From: UBA583 sp964429995
Lineage (GTDB): Archaea > Nanobdellota > Nanobdellia > Woesearchaeales > UBA583
NCBI GenBank assembly: GCA_964429995.1
Contig: CAYSDY010000001.1
Location: forward strand, 248,001 to 312,000
Length of the DNA: 64,000 nucleotides
Reading direction: 5' to 3'
In this document: one piece after another, positions 50,164-58,392 of the stretch
Numbering within the stretch: position 1 is the first letter of the stretch
How the letters are laid out: each line of letters starts with the position of its first letter
Program-made: the position numbers and the translations under genes
The notes under the pieces: generated by a model
Told to the model about the DNA's origin: nothing
What the model saw: the letters and a program-made list of their open reading frames with translations, nothing else
Database searches by the model: none

Positions 50164-51549
50164 TTATTTTTTCATGAATTTCTTAAAGTTTTTCATGCCA
50201 CTTTTTTTCATCATTTTCATCATTTCTGATGGATTCATGTCTTCTACATCAGACATGGAAGATGGGTCTTTAAACATTGTCATCATTTTTTTTGTTTGCT
50301 TATAATGTTTTAATAGATCTCTTATATGACTTATATCTGTTCCTGAACCCTGAGCTATTCTTTTTATTCTTGATAAATCTATATCTTTAGGATTTCTTTT
50401 TTCATATTTTGTCATTGAATCCATTATATATTTCCATTTTTGCATTTTGTCTTGTTGCACTTGCATTTGACTTTTATCTATTTTTAAACTGCTAAGTCCA
50501 GGTATCATATTAATTATTTTGGACATCGAACCCATTTTATTCATTGCTTTTAACTGTTCATAAAGATCATCTAAATCAAATTCTCCTTGCATTAATCGTT
50601 CTTGCAGATTTCTTGCTTGTTCTTCATCTATTGCAAGTTGTGCTTTTTCCAAAAGACTTTCAAGATCACCCATTCCTAAGAGTTGTGAAACAAATCTTTT
50701 TGAATTAAATTTTTCAAGATTATCTATTTTTTCACCAGTTCCAATGAATCTTACAGGTGCATTAACGCATGCACATGCACTAAGTGCTCCACCACCTTTA
50801 CCAGTACCATCCATCTTGGTAATTATAACACCTGTTATGTTTAGCCTTTCTTTGAATGATTCTGCTTGTTTTTGAGCTGTTTGACCTACATCAGCTCCCA
50901 TTACAAGAAAAGTTTGTGTTGGCTTTATAAGATTGTTTAATTCGCTTATTTCTGTGACAAGTTCTTGATTTAATGAATCTCTTCCTGCACTATCAATTAT
51001 TACTACTTCATAATCTTTTAGAGAGTTTTTAGAGTTTGAATAAATTGTTTGTGCAGATTTTATTGAAGGATCTCCAAAAACATCAATGTTTAGTATTTTT
51101 GAGTATTGTTTTAGTTGTTCATATGCTGCTGGTCTATATGTATCTGTTGAGAGTAATGCTACTTTTTTACTTCTGTTTTTGAAATAATTTGCAAGCTTTC
51201 CAGCTGTTGTTGTTTTACCTTGTCCATAAAGACCAACAAGAAGTATTATATTTTGTTTTGATTCATCTAATTTAAATTCATCTTTTGAACCTAAGAATTT
51301 TGTAAGTTCTTCATATATTATTGTTATAAGATGCTCTTTTTTGCTAAGATTTTCATTCCTTTCAGTTATTGCCCTGTCTCGTATTTGCTTTGTTATATCA
51401 AGCACAAGTTTTACATTAACATCAGCAGATAGAAGAGATTTTTGAATTTCTTTAATAATTTCTTCTACAAGATTCCTATCAACGGTTAATGAATTTTTAA
51501 TCTTAGATAATGTATCTTTTAAAGCATCACCTAGTTTTTCTAATACCAT
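50164..51549 (-). CDS. srp54: Signal recognition particle protein SRP54
   Basis: GTPase that binds signal sequences and 7S RNA and delivers ribosomes to SecY. The N domain is helical. The G domain has GLYGQGKTTTAGKLA (106-120), LSTDTYRPAAYEQL, IIDSAGRD and ITKMDGTGKGGGALS. The methionine-rich M domain (about 300-461) carries the RNA-binding IKRIAQGSGT and ends KMMKKSGMKNFKKFMKK. The 461-aa protein is complete. Confidence 0.97.
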   Translation of the reverse strand: MVLEKLGDALKDTLSKIKNSLTVDRNLVEEIIKEIQKSLLSADVNVKLVLDITKQIRDRAITERNENLSKKEHLITIIYEELTKFLGSKDEFKLDESKQNIILLVGLYGQGKTTTAGKLANYFKNRSKKVALLSTDTYRPAAYEQLKQYSKILNIDVFGDPSIKSAQTIYSNSKNSLKDYEVVIIDSAGRDSLNQELVTEISELNNLIKPTQTFLVMGADVGQTAQKQAESFKERLNITGVIITKMDGTGKGGGALSACACVNAPVRFIGTGEKIDNLEKFNSKRFVSQLLGMGDLESLLEKAQLAIDEEQARNLQERLMQGEFDLDDLYEQLKAMNKMGSMSKIINMIPGLSSLKIDKSQMQVQQDKMQKWKYIMDSMTKYEKRNPKDIDLSRIKRIAQGSGTDISHIRDLLKHYKQTKKMMTMFKDPSSMSDVEDMNPSEMMKMMKKSGMKNFKKFMKK

Positions 51550-51609
51550 ACAATGTTTAGCTTTGTTATTTTTATAAACTTTTTTAAAGTTTTAAATATT
51601 TAATTTTTA

Positions 51610-51960
51610 ATGTATGAAGAATTTAAGCAGGTTATTTTGGTAAGAGATGATTTAAAGATGTCAAAAGGGAAAATTGCAGCACAAGTTGCACATGCATGTG
51701 TTGAAGCTGTGTTAAGGAGTGATAAAGTGCTAGTTTCTAAGTGGAGAAGTTCTGGAATGAAAAAAATTGTTTTAAAAATAACATCCAAAGAAGATTTGTA
51801 TAAATATATGCAATTTGCAAAGGATAGTGGTTTACAGACTGCTCTTATAACTGATGCAGGGAAAACAGAAATAGCTCCTATGACTCCTACATGTGTTGCA
51901 ATAGGTCCTGATCTTGAAAAAAAGATAGATGTTATAACAAAAGATTTAAAATCATTGTAG
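51610..51960 (+). CDS. pth2: Peptidyl-tRNA hydrolase Pth2
   Basis: Recycles peptidyl-tRNA. It has the archaeal/eukaryotic Pth2 pattern: FKQVILVRDDLKMSKGKIAAQVAHACVEA, KWRSSGMKKIVLKI, and the C-terminal GLQTALITDAGKTEIAPMTPTCVAIGP. At 116 aa it has the usual length. It lies just upstream of tRNA-Cys. Confidence 0.96.
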   Translation: MYEEFKQVILVRDDLKMSKGKIAAQVAHACVEAVLRSDKVLVSKWRSSGMKKIVLKITSKEDLYKYMQFAKDSGLQTALITDAGKTEIAPMTPTCVAIGPDLEKKIDVITKDLKSL

Positions 51961-52001
51961 CGAAGTTTTTATAAAAGGAAAAGTATTTACATTATTATTT
52001 T

Positions 52002-52073
52002 GGAAGGGTAGCCAAGTGGCTAAGGCAACAGGCTGCAACCCTGTGATCGTGGGTTCAAATCCCGCCTCTTCCT
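52002..52073 (+). tRNA. tRNA-Cys(GCA)
   Basis: 72 nt. The acceptor GGAAGGG/CTCTTCC pairs with one G-T. The anticodon arm ACAGG-CTGCAAC-CCTGT gives GCA. The T-arm is GTGGG-TTCAAAT-CCCGC. Discriminator T, as expected for Cys. Confidence 0.94.
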
Positions 52074-52128
52074 TTGTGTTCTTTGAGTAGTAATAAACTG
52101 ATTTATTAAGATTTTGTTTATGTTTTAT

Positions 52129-52644
52129 ATGGAAGAGGAATATACTCTTATTTCAAAACTTGAATTATCTAATCTTAAGACAGAAGTTGCGAATCTTAAA
52201 GAAGAGTTAAAATCAAAAGGTTCAAGTGTTGCAAATGATTTAGATTTTAATTTTGATGTGGAAGGACTTGCTAAGAAAATTTCAGAAAATATTAAGGATA
52301 ATCTTAAGAATGATAGAGAATATCTTATAAAAGAGTTGGATGTAATAAAAAATTTGAATAAAAATACTCTTGACAATATTTTATCACGAAATAATTCATT
52401 AGATAATCAATTAGATAGTATGGTTTCTACATTGTCAGAATTAATTGAGAACCTTTGTTCAATACTTGACTTATTGTCTAAAGATAGGGTGGATGCTGAA
52501 ACTGTTAAAAAAATGTTTGATGATTTTGCAAATGAAGATAGATATGTTTTGGAAAAATTGGAAGATATAAATCTTTTTATGCAAAATTTAAGAGTTCTTT
52601 TAAGTTATGTGAAACATGATGACTTAAGAATTGAGAGGAGTTGA
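52129..52644 (+). CDS. Coiled-coil hypothetical protein, about 171 aa
   Basis: Almost wholly helical, with heptads from residue 7 on (LISKLELSNLKTEVANLKEELKSK, then LIKELDVIKNLNKNTLDNILSRNNSLDNQLDSMVSTLSELIENL). No enzymatic motif is visible. ATG 52129 is preferred over ATG 52120. It overlaps the stop-start with the next gene (GGAGTTGAAAATG), so both are co-expressed. Confidence 0.6.
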   Translation: MEEEYTLISKLELSNLKTEVANLKEELKSKGSSVANDLDFNFDVEGLAKKISENIKDNLKNDREYLIKELDVIKNLNKNTLDNILSRNNSLDNQLDSMVSTLSELIENLCSILDLLSKDRVDAETVKKMFDDFANEDRYVLEKLEDINLFMQNLRVLLSYVKHDDLRIERS

Positions 52645-52646
52645 AA

Positions 52647-53279
52647 ATGACTATTGCAGAACTTGTTTATAAAGATACAAAAAAACAAGGTGTTACTATT
52701 TATGGTGGAGGTAAGGTTGATAAATATAGTGCAACAATGGATGTTAAGGCATTTCTTAAAGAATTGCATGATGTTTTAGATGTATTGAGTTTTAAAGATA
52801 TATTAGAACCTAAAAACTATGCTTTAAAAGGAACTTTTGTTAATGCTGGGGATTATAAGAATAGAACGTATGATATGTATGAAAAGAAATATGTATTTGT
52901 TGATAAGGGGACTGGTGTTTGTGAACTTGAAGTTGCATGGGAATGTCAAAGGGGTACAAATTATGCAGGATCTACAATAATATTCAAATTAGATTTATCT
53001 GTTCGTAACATGAAAGATGTTGAAATTGTTGTTGGTAATCAAAAAAAAAAGATGCAGAATGGTTCTTGGGAATTTAGAAATAGTTTTATATACAAAAACC
53101 CTATAAATGATACAATTTCAAAGATCCCTATAATAGGGAAATCAGAAAAACTAAAGGCAATAGTTTTTGCTTTGTTTTATGAAGCAGAAATAGAAAATGA
53201 TATAATAGGCTTTTGTTTGGCTAAGATTAAACCAAAAGTATATAGTGTTATTGAAAAACATTGTTCAATGTATGGATAA
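52647..53279 (+). CDS. Hypothetical protein, about 210 aa
   Basis: I do not recognise the family. An alpha/beta protein with VTIYGGGKVDKYSATMDVKAFLKELHDVLDVL early, WECQRGTNYAGSTIIFKLDLSVRNMKDVEIVVG in the middle, and a helical end with two cysteines (GFCLAKIKP, HCSMYG). GAGAGGAG lies 6 bp before ATG 52647, one of the rare SD sites. It is coupled to the coiled-coil gene. Confidence 0.6.
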   Translation: MTIAELVYKDTKKQGVTIYGGGKVDKYSATMDVKAFLKELHDVLDVLSFKDILEPKNYALKGTFVNAGDYKNRTYDMYEKKYVFVDKGTGVCELEVAWECQRGTNYAGSTIIFKLDLSVRNMKDVEIVVGNQKKKMQNGSWEFRNSFIYKNPINDTISKIPIIGKSEKLKAIVFALFYEAEIENDIIGFCLAKIKPKVYSVIEKHCSMYG

Positions 53280-53351
53280 GGTTTAAAAAGTAAAAAACAT
53301 TCCCAATTATATAATTACTCTTTTAATGTAGGGTATTTAGCTTTTTTAGTA

Positions 53352-53426
53352 CCTCCGATAGTGTAGTCCGGCCAATCATTCTGCCCTCTCGAGGCAAAGA
53401 CGCGGGTTCAAATCCCGCTCGGAGGG
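53352..53426 (+). tRNA. tRNA-Glu(CTC)
   Basis: 75 nt. The acceptor CCTCCGA/TCGGAGG pairs fully. The D-arm GTGTAGTCCGGCCAATCAT is typical of archaeal tRNA-Glu. The anticodon loop CTCTCGA gives CTC with a 4-bp stem plus one mismatch. The T-arm is GCGGG-TTCAAAT-CCCGC. Discriminator G. Confidence 0.9.
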
Positions 53427-53479
53427 TTGTTATTTCTATGTTAAAGGCGATTTGAATTATAATTAAAATTGATTTTATT

Positions 53480-54018
53480 CCATTGAATACCCCACCTTTT
53501 AAGGTGGGGATGCAATCCCAAAAGATTTAAACAAATAAATCTTTAGTTTTTCATGTCTATATTTCAAACAAATCATAAAGTATATGAATTAAAATATTAT
53601 TTTGTTTTGATAATCAAATATCGTAAGTTTCTATTTGAGAATGATTTAGAAAAATATTTGACAAATATTTTTCAAGGTATTTGTTACAAATATGATTTTG
53701 TAATTGAAACTATTGGTTTTGATAAAAATCATGTTCATTTGATGATTCAAACTTTGCCAGATAAATCTCCTTCAAAAGTTTTTCAACTTTTGAAAGGCAT
53801 ATCTTCAAGATATGTTTTCAAAAAATTTCCTCAATTAAAAAAATATTTATGGGGAGGAAATTTTTGGTCTGCTGGTGGTTATGTAGGCTCAGTAGGCGAA
53901 GGTAAAAATGCCGATATCATAAGAAATTATATTAAGAGACAAGGTCAATCTGGTTCAGATTTGAAACTAATTGATTTTTTCTAATTAAATGCCCCGTCAT
54001 TCATGGCGGGGATTTTTA
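53480..54018 (+). mobile_element. IS200/IS605-family insertion sequence (IS200 type, TnpA only)
   Basis: The left end has CCCCACCTT-TT-AAGGTGGGG (53490-53509). The right end has CCCCGTCAT-TC-ATGGCGGGG (53992-54011, one T-G pair). An intact TnpA gene lies between. These subterminal hairpins are what the Y1 transposase recognises in single-stranded DNA. No TnpB is present. Exact tips cannot be fixed without an empty site. It sits 60 bp after tRNA-Glu. Confidence 0.88.
53553..53984 (+). CDS. tnpA: IS200/IS605 transposase TnpA (Y1 HUH)
   Basis: 143 aa. The HUH motif is H60-V-H62 (NHVHLMIQ), and the catalytic Tyr is in DIIRNYIKRQG at about residue 126. The body has FQLLKGISSRYVFKKFP and a WGGNFWSAGGYVGSVG loop, all normal for TnpA. 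The element moves as single-stranded circles, tied to replication forks. All motifs are intact, so it may be active. Confidence 0.93.
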   Translation: MSIFQTNHKVYELKYYFVLIIKYRKFLFENDLEKYLTNIFQGICYKYDFVIETIGFDKNHVHLMIQTLPDKSPSKVFQLLKGISSRYVFKKFPQLKKYLWGGNFWSAGGYVGSVGEGKNADIIRNYIKRQGQSGSDLKLIDFF

Positions 54019-54094
54019 CATTAATTTGATTATTGATGGTTGTTACTTATTAATTAATCAATATATAAATAAAATTGTAAAAAAATAAAAACTC

Positions 54095-54847
54095 ATGGGA
54101 AAAATTGTTGCAATCGGTGGAGGTGAAATTGGAAGACCTGGTTTTGAAATTGAAACTCTAGAAATAGATAAAGAAATTATAAAGTTATCGAACAAGATAA
54201 ATCCTAAACTTTTATTTATTCCTACAGCATCAAGTGATCATGAAGGCTATATCGAAGTAGTTAAAAACTATTTTGGGAAAAGATTAGGTTGCATAATCGA
54301 TGTGTTATATTTGTTAAACAATGAATTAAATTTTGATGAAATTAGAAATAAAATCATGAATACAGATATAATTTATGTTGGTGGGGGAAATACTCAAAAA
54401 TTACTTGAAGTTTGGAAAGAAAAAAAAATAGATAAATTGTTAAAAGAAGCATTTGATAAAGATATTATCATGTCAGGAATAAGTGCTGGTGCTATTTGTT
54501 GGTTTTCTGCTGGATGTAGTGATTATGTAGAATATAAATTTGATTCTGTGGAAAAAAAATTTACTACATTAAATGCATTAGGGATTATTCAAGGTATTTT
54601 ATGCCCTCATTTTGATGTAGAAAAATCAAGAGAAAATATTGTACAAAAGATTGTTAGAGAAGAAGCTGAACTAGTAATAGCCTTAGATAACTGTGTTGCA
54701 ATTGAAATAGTAGGAAATAAATATAGAATAATTAGATCCAAACAAGATGCAAATGCCTATAAAATATTTTACAAGGATGGAATAAAAAAAGAATGTATTA
54801 ATGAAACAGAATTTAAAGACATTAATGAACTACTAAAAATTAAATAA
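54095..54847 (+). CDS. Peptidase S51 family protein (dipeptidase E-like)
   Basis: 250 aa serine hydrolase. GKIVAIGGGEIG is the family start. LLFIPTASSDHEGYIEVVKNYF and IIYVGGGNTQKLLEVW follow. The nucleophile elbow is MSGISAGAICWF (Ser130), with CPHFDVEKSR carrying the His. It probably cleaves Asp-X dipeptides or a related substrate. Start ATG 54095 has no SD. Confidence 0.85.
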   Translation: MGKIVAIGGGEIGRPGFEIETLEIDKEIIKLSNKINPKLLFIPTASSDHEGYIEVVKNYFGKRLGCIIDVLYLLNNELNFDEIRNKIMNTDIIYVGGGNTQKLLEVWKEKKIDKLLKEAFDKDIIMSGISAGAICWFSAGCSDYVEYKFDSVEKKFTTLNALGIIQGILCPHFDVEKSRENIVQKIVREEAELVIALDNCVAIEIVGNKYRIIRSKQDANAYKIFYKDGIKKECINETEFKDINELLKIK

Positions 54848-54994
54848 AATCAATTTAATAAAATTCTCTTTGTTGTATAAATATTTTTGTTAATATTATT
54901 TATTAGCTTTTTAAAAATTCAGCAAATGTATGTAATTTTTAAATATTTTTCTTATAAGTAAAATATTTAAAAATTGTAAATGTATATTAATTAA

Positions 54995-55588
54995 ATGGTC
55001 AGAAAATTAGATTTTGAAAAAGAAAACATGGATTTTAAGTACAGAAGAAATGTTTTAGAAGCAATATTGGTTTCTTCTTTGAATGCTGATGGTATAAGTA
55101 TTCCAACAATTGAGGAATTTGTATTGGGTGAACTTATCAATGGGACTATGGAATATATGGGTTTAGAACCTTTAAGAGTTGATTATAGGGAATATATGTT
55201 GTATAGAAATGTTTTTGAAATGGAAATTAGTAAAGCTTTTAAGGAACAAATTAATGCTAGTTCACAAACGATGATAGATCCAAACATTAAGAGTGCATTA
55301 ATTAAACTTTCTGATTGTGTATTTGAAACCAATGGACCATTATATGGAGCATCTTTAAGTACAGAATTATATACACATTTTAAAGGGTTTGCTGGTATTG
55401 GTGGTATTTGTAATGTAATGATGAAATCAAAATTTGAATTATCCATTGATTATGTTGAAAAAATTAAAAAGGACTTTATGGATAGAATGTCGGATTTGGA
55501 AAGAGAAAATGTTTTTGGAATTGGAAAAGCAATGAGAAAATACATCAATAAAGATTTAGAACTTATCAAAAAGGTTTGTTATTGGTAA
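54995..55588 (+). CDS. Hypothetical protein, 197 aa
   Basis: I do not recognise it. It is mostly helical (RRNVLEAILVSS, VLGELINGTMEYMGL, FKEQINASSQTMIDPNIKSALIKLSDCVFE) with a glycine-rich turn (GFAGIGGICNVMM). No signal or membrane helix is visible. It stands alone between the S51 peptidase and a convergent coiled-coil gene. Confidence 0.55.
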   Translation: MVRKLDFEKENMDFKYRRNVLEAILVSSLNADGISIPTIEEFVLGELINGTMEYMGLEPLRVDYREYMLYRNVFEMEISKAFKEQINASSQTMIDPNIKSALIKLSDCVFETNGPLYGASLSTELYTHFKGFAGIGGICNVMMKSKFELSIDYVEKIKKDFMDRMSDLERENVFGIGKAMRKYINKDLELIKKVCYW

Positions 55589-55662
55589 ATTTTAACAACG
55601 CTATTTTCTTAAGAAACTTGTGAATAACAAGGTTTTTTAAAATTTTGATTAAAAAATTGTAA

Positions 55663-56385
55663 TTATTCTTTTTTGTTGTTTTTTATGTCTTCTTTTATTG
55701 TTTTTAATTGAGAGCTGTCTAAACTTTCTTCTTGTTCTTCTTCATCTATAAACAACCAGTTTAGAACATTTTTTAATCTATTTCCTTTCTTTTTTGAAGT
55801 TTTTGTTTCTTTTGCTTCTGTTTGTGAAAAGTTTTGAGCTTTTATATGTATGTCTTCTTCTTCTTGTATCTGGATTTTGTTCTTTTTGGTTTCTTTTTTT
55901 ATAGGTTCTTTGATGCTTTCTTGTATTGGTTTAACATAATCTATCTCTCTTTTTTCAATTTGTCTTATGTTTTTTTTCATATCTATTAATTCTGCAAAAA
56001 ATTTGTCATATAATTTTGCAATTTCAGTTGTAAAATCAAGTTTTAAAGAACTGATCTCAAAACTTATTTTTTCACTTAGCATTTCACTTATTTCAGAAAT
56101 TTTAGGATCTATACTTTTATAGCTGTCTTCAAGTCTTTGCATAATGTCTGAATGTGTACTGCTTAAGTCTAAACTATGTGAGGACTTGTCATCAACTTCT
56201 TTTAAAAAGAGATTTATATTGTTTAGTTCGGTTTCAATGTTACTTATAAAATTGTCAAACTTTTTTGATTCTACAAAGTTATATGTTTTGTTGTTTGAGA
56301 TTTTTAGGTCTTCAATCTGATTTTTTATAGATAGAATGTCTCTTTTTACCTTGGCAAATGCTATTTTTAAATTTCTCTCATCCAT
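55663..56385 (-). CDS. Coiled-coil protein with charged tail, 240 aa
   Basis: Residues 1-145 are nearly continuous heptads (FAKVKRDILSIKNQIEDLKIS, FISNIETELNNINLFLKEV, ISEMLSEKISFEISSL). They are followed by a lysine/glutamate-rich low-complexity linker and an acidic C-terminus with one short apolar patch (NVLNWLFIDEEEQEE). No catalytic motif is visible; it may be structural or scaffold-like. It is co-directional with the HxsB-like gene upstream. Confidence 0.6.
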   Translation of the reverse strand: MDERNLKIAFAKVKRDILSIKNQIEDLKISNNKTYNFVESKKFDNFISNIETELNNINLFLKEVDDKSSHSLDLSSTHSDIMQRLEDSYKSIDPKISEISEMLSEKISFEISSLKLDFTTEIAKLYDKFFAELIDMKKNIRQIEKREIDYVKPIQESIKEPIKKETKKNKIQIQEEEDIHIKAQNFSQTEAKETKTSKKKGNRLKNVLNWLFIDEEEQEESLDSSQLKTIKEDIKNNKKE

Positions 56386-56463
56386 TTTTATTTTATATAA
56401 TAAAAGGTTATATGTTTTCTATTTTATAAAACTTTTCATAAATCATTACTTCTAAGTGAAAAA

Positions 56464-57897
56464 TTATAGTTTTTTATCTATTATTTCTTTAAAAATCTGA
56501 TTATAAATCTTGTTGCAATGAGATATTGTTTGATGATGTCTTGATGTTTTTGTTGGATAAAAATTGAATTTACCTTGATTGTAATAGTTTTCTACCATAC
56601 ATGTTCCGCAAAATGGCTTATATACGCATCTGTCACAAATCACATTGTTTTCAAGTATTGAGTTAAGTATTGCTTTTGATGTTTCCTTTTTTTTGAATAT
56701 TTCCTGCCATTTATCGGAAAAAACATTTCCTATGCAAAATTCATTTCTGCCCATTGCCTCATTGCATGTATATATATTTCCATTTGTATAGTATACGATT
56801 TGACCTGTTGCAGCTCCGCATGGGCTTTCCCAGTCGGTGTTAAATGTTGGTTTTTTATATATTATTTTGAACATAAAAAATTGTCTTAGAGTTTCAATTA
56901 GATTTGCATTATTTTTATTAAGCTTATCTATGTATTCTATACAATTATTGTAAAATGCAAGAAAATCATCATAAGAATATGATATGTCTGATTTGTCAAA
57001 TGCTCTTCCTATAGGGGTTAAATTTCTTATGGAAATTATTTTGATGTTTAATTTTAGATATTCATCTATTATTTCTTTGTAGTATGGTAATGAATATGAG
57101 GTAATTGTCATAAGTGCATTAACATTTCTATTTATTTTTTTTGTTTTGTATATTTCATTTATTTTTTTTATCCAGAAGACTACTGTTTCGTATGTACCTA
57201 TTTGTTGATTTTCTTTGCCTCTTATAAATCTATTTTTATCATGTATTTCTTTAGGACCATCAAGAGATGTGCATAATGCAACATCATTATCTATAAGCCA
57301 GTTAGCTTTTTCTTCTGTAAATAATGTAAAATTTGTGACTATTGTTATTTTAAGATCTTTTTTTAGGTTTTTGTTTAATTCTTTTGCATATTCTGTTATA
57401 AATTTTACAATTTCAAAATTCATCATTGCATCTCCTCCCTGAAACTCAATTGTAATGTAATTTGAGGGTGAGTTCATTATGAATTCTGTAACCTTTTTTG
57501 CTGTATTTTGGTTCATATCTTCTTTTATTGTTTCTTTGTTTGAGTCAATTGATTCTGCAAAACAATATATGCAATTTATGTTGCATCGGTGTGTTGGTAT
57601 TACTATGTGCAGACTTGTTCCGTTATCAATAAAAGCATATCTTTTTTTGATTGATTCAACAACGTTGTTAAAATTTGAGCTGTTTATTATTATACCTTTC
57701 TTTAGTAAAAGATTATATAATTCTTCGTTTAGTATTTTTCCTTTTTTTAATTGTAAAAAAGCATCATTATTTAAAAATATGAAATCGCCATTGTCAATTG
57801 TTAGAAGATAGTGGTTGTATTCTTGGCTGAACTTTTGATGTCTGTAAAAATTGCAGATGTAATCAATACCTTCTCTTTTTAAAAAATCATGATTCAT
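56464..57897 (-). CDS. Radical SAM/SPASM peptide maturase, HxsB-like
   Basis: 477 aa. The cluster motif C105-x3-C109-x2-C112 (THRCNINCIYC) is followed by IEFQGGDAMMNFEIVKF, VTNFTLFTEEKANWLIDN and CTSLDGPKEIHDKNR. The SPASM-type end has CGAATGQIVYYTNGNIYTCNEAMGRNEFCIGNVF and CDRCVYKPFCGTC. The LHIVIPTHRCNINCIYC opening and EFQGGD are close to the HxsB maturase of the His-Xaa-Ser system. The first 90 residues look like a peptide-recognition domain. It probably modifies a ribosomally made peptide. HxsC and HxsA are not seen here. Confidence 0.75.
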   Translation of the reverse strand: MNHDFLKREGIDYICNFYRHQKFSQEYNHYLLTIDNGDFIFLNNDAFLQLKKGKILNEELYNLLLKKGIIINSSNFNNVVESIKKRYAFIDNGTSLHIVIPTHRCNINCIYCFAESIDSNKETIKEDMNQNTAKKVTEFIMNSPSNYITIEFQGGDAMMNFEIVKFITEYAKELNKNLKKDLKITIVTNFTLFTEEKANWLIDNDVALCTSLDGPKEIHDKNRFIRGKENQQIGTYETVVFWIKKINEIYKTKKINRNVNALMTITSYSLPYYKEIIDEYLKLNIKIISIRNLTPIGRAFDKSDISYSYDDFLAFYNNCIEYIDKLNKNNANLIETLRQFFMFKIIYKKPTFNTDWESPCGAATGQIVYYTNGNIYTCNEAMGRNEFCIGNVFSDKWQEIFKKKETSKAILNSILENNVICDRCVYKPFCGTCMVENYYNQGKFNFYPTKTSRHHQTISHCNKIYNQIFKEIIDKKL

Positions 57898-57939
57898 AAA
57901 AAGATTACATGAACTATATTTAAAAAGTTTGGTTTTTGT

Positions 57940-58008
57940 ATGTGCATCTTTGTGTTTGTTTTGATATTAATAGCTTTTTTATTGATTAGTTATCATAAGT
58001 TTTATTAA
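57940..58008 (+). CDS. Candidate 22-aa hydrophobic peptide between HxsB-like and HxsD-like genes
   Basis: The ATG-to-TAA frame gives MCIFVFVLILIAFLLISYHKFY: one membrane-spanning stretch, one Cys, and a polar SYHKFY tail. A TATATTTAAAAAG box lies at 57915-57927, so the ATG would be at the transcription start. It ends 21 bp before the HxsD-like start. It could be a small precursor or anchor, but a chance ORF is possible. Confidence 0.3.
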   Translation: MCIFVFVLILIAFLLISYHKFY

Positions 58009-58029
58009 AAAAATAAATTTATTCTTAGT

Positions 58030-58383
58030 ATGAATACTAAATTTGAAATAAATCAGGATAATATAGTTATTTATATAAATAAGAACATATATCCAAAAGA
58101 AGTTTTAATTCAGACAAGTTATGTTAAGCTTGATAAGTATTATTTTTTTATAGATGAAAACCAAACACATTACATAATGTTTGTTAAAGAAAAAGAAGAA
58201 ATAACACAGGATAAGGAAAAGATAGTTTATGAGATTTTTGATGAGCTTATAGAATCACAGAGTTATCTTAATCAGCTTGAAAGAACGAATAAAACAAGAG
58301 AATTGATATTGGAAAAAGCATTGTTGGGTCAGACATTAGATGATGAAACAATAGATGCTTTAAGAAAAAATAATGATGAATAA
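58030..58383 (+). CDS. HxsD-like small protein
   Basis: 117 aa. The pattern VIYINKNIYPKEVLIQTSYVKLDKYYFFIDENQTHYIMFVKEKEE followed by VYEIFDELIESQSYLNQLERTNKTRELILEKALLG resembles HxsD of the His-Xaa-Ser system (small protein with a start like I.l...iY..eai..aaY and an end like F.neLld...r..l...t..iR..I...A). A short helical tail follows. It is divergent from the HxsB-like gene. HxsD probably helps the maturase bind its peptide (inference). Confidence 0.6.
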   Translation: MNTKFEINQDNIVIYINKNIYPKEVLIQTSYVKLDKYYFFIDENQTHYIMFVKEKEEITQDKEKIVYEIFDELIESQSYLNQLERTNKTRELILEKALLGQTLDDETIDALRKNNDE

Positions 58384-58392
58384 AACTTGTTT

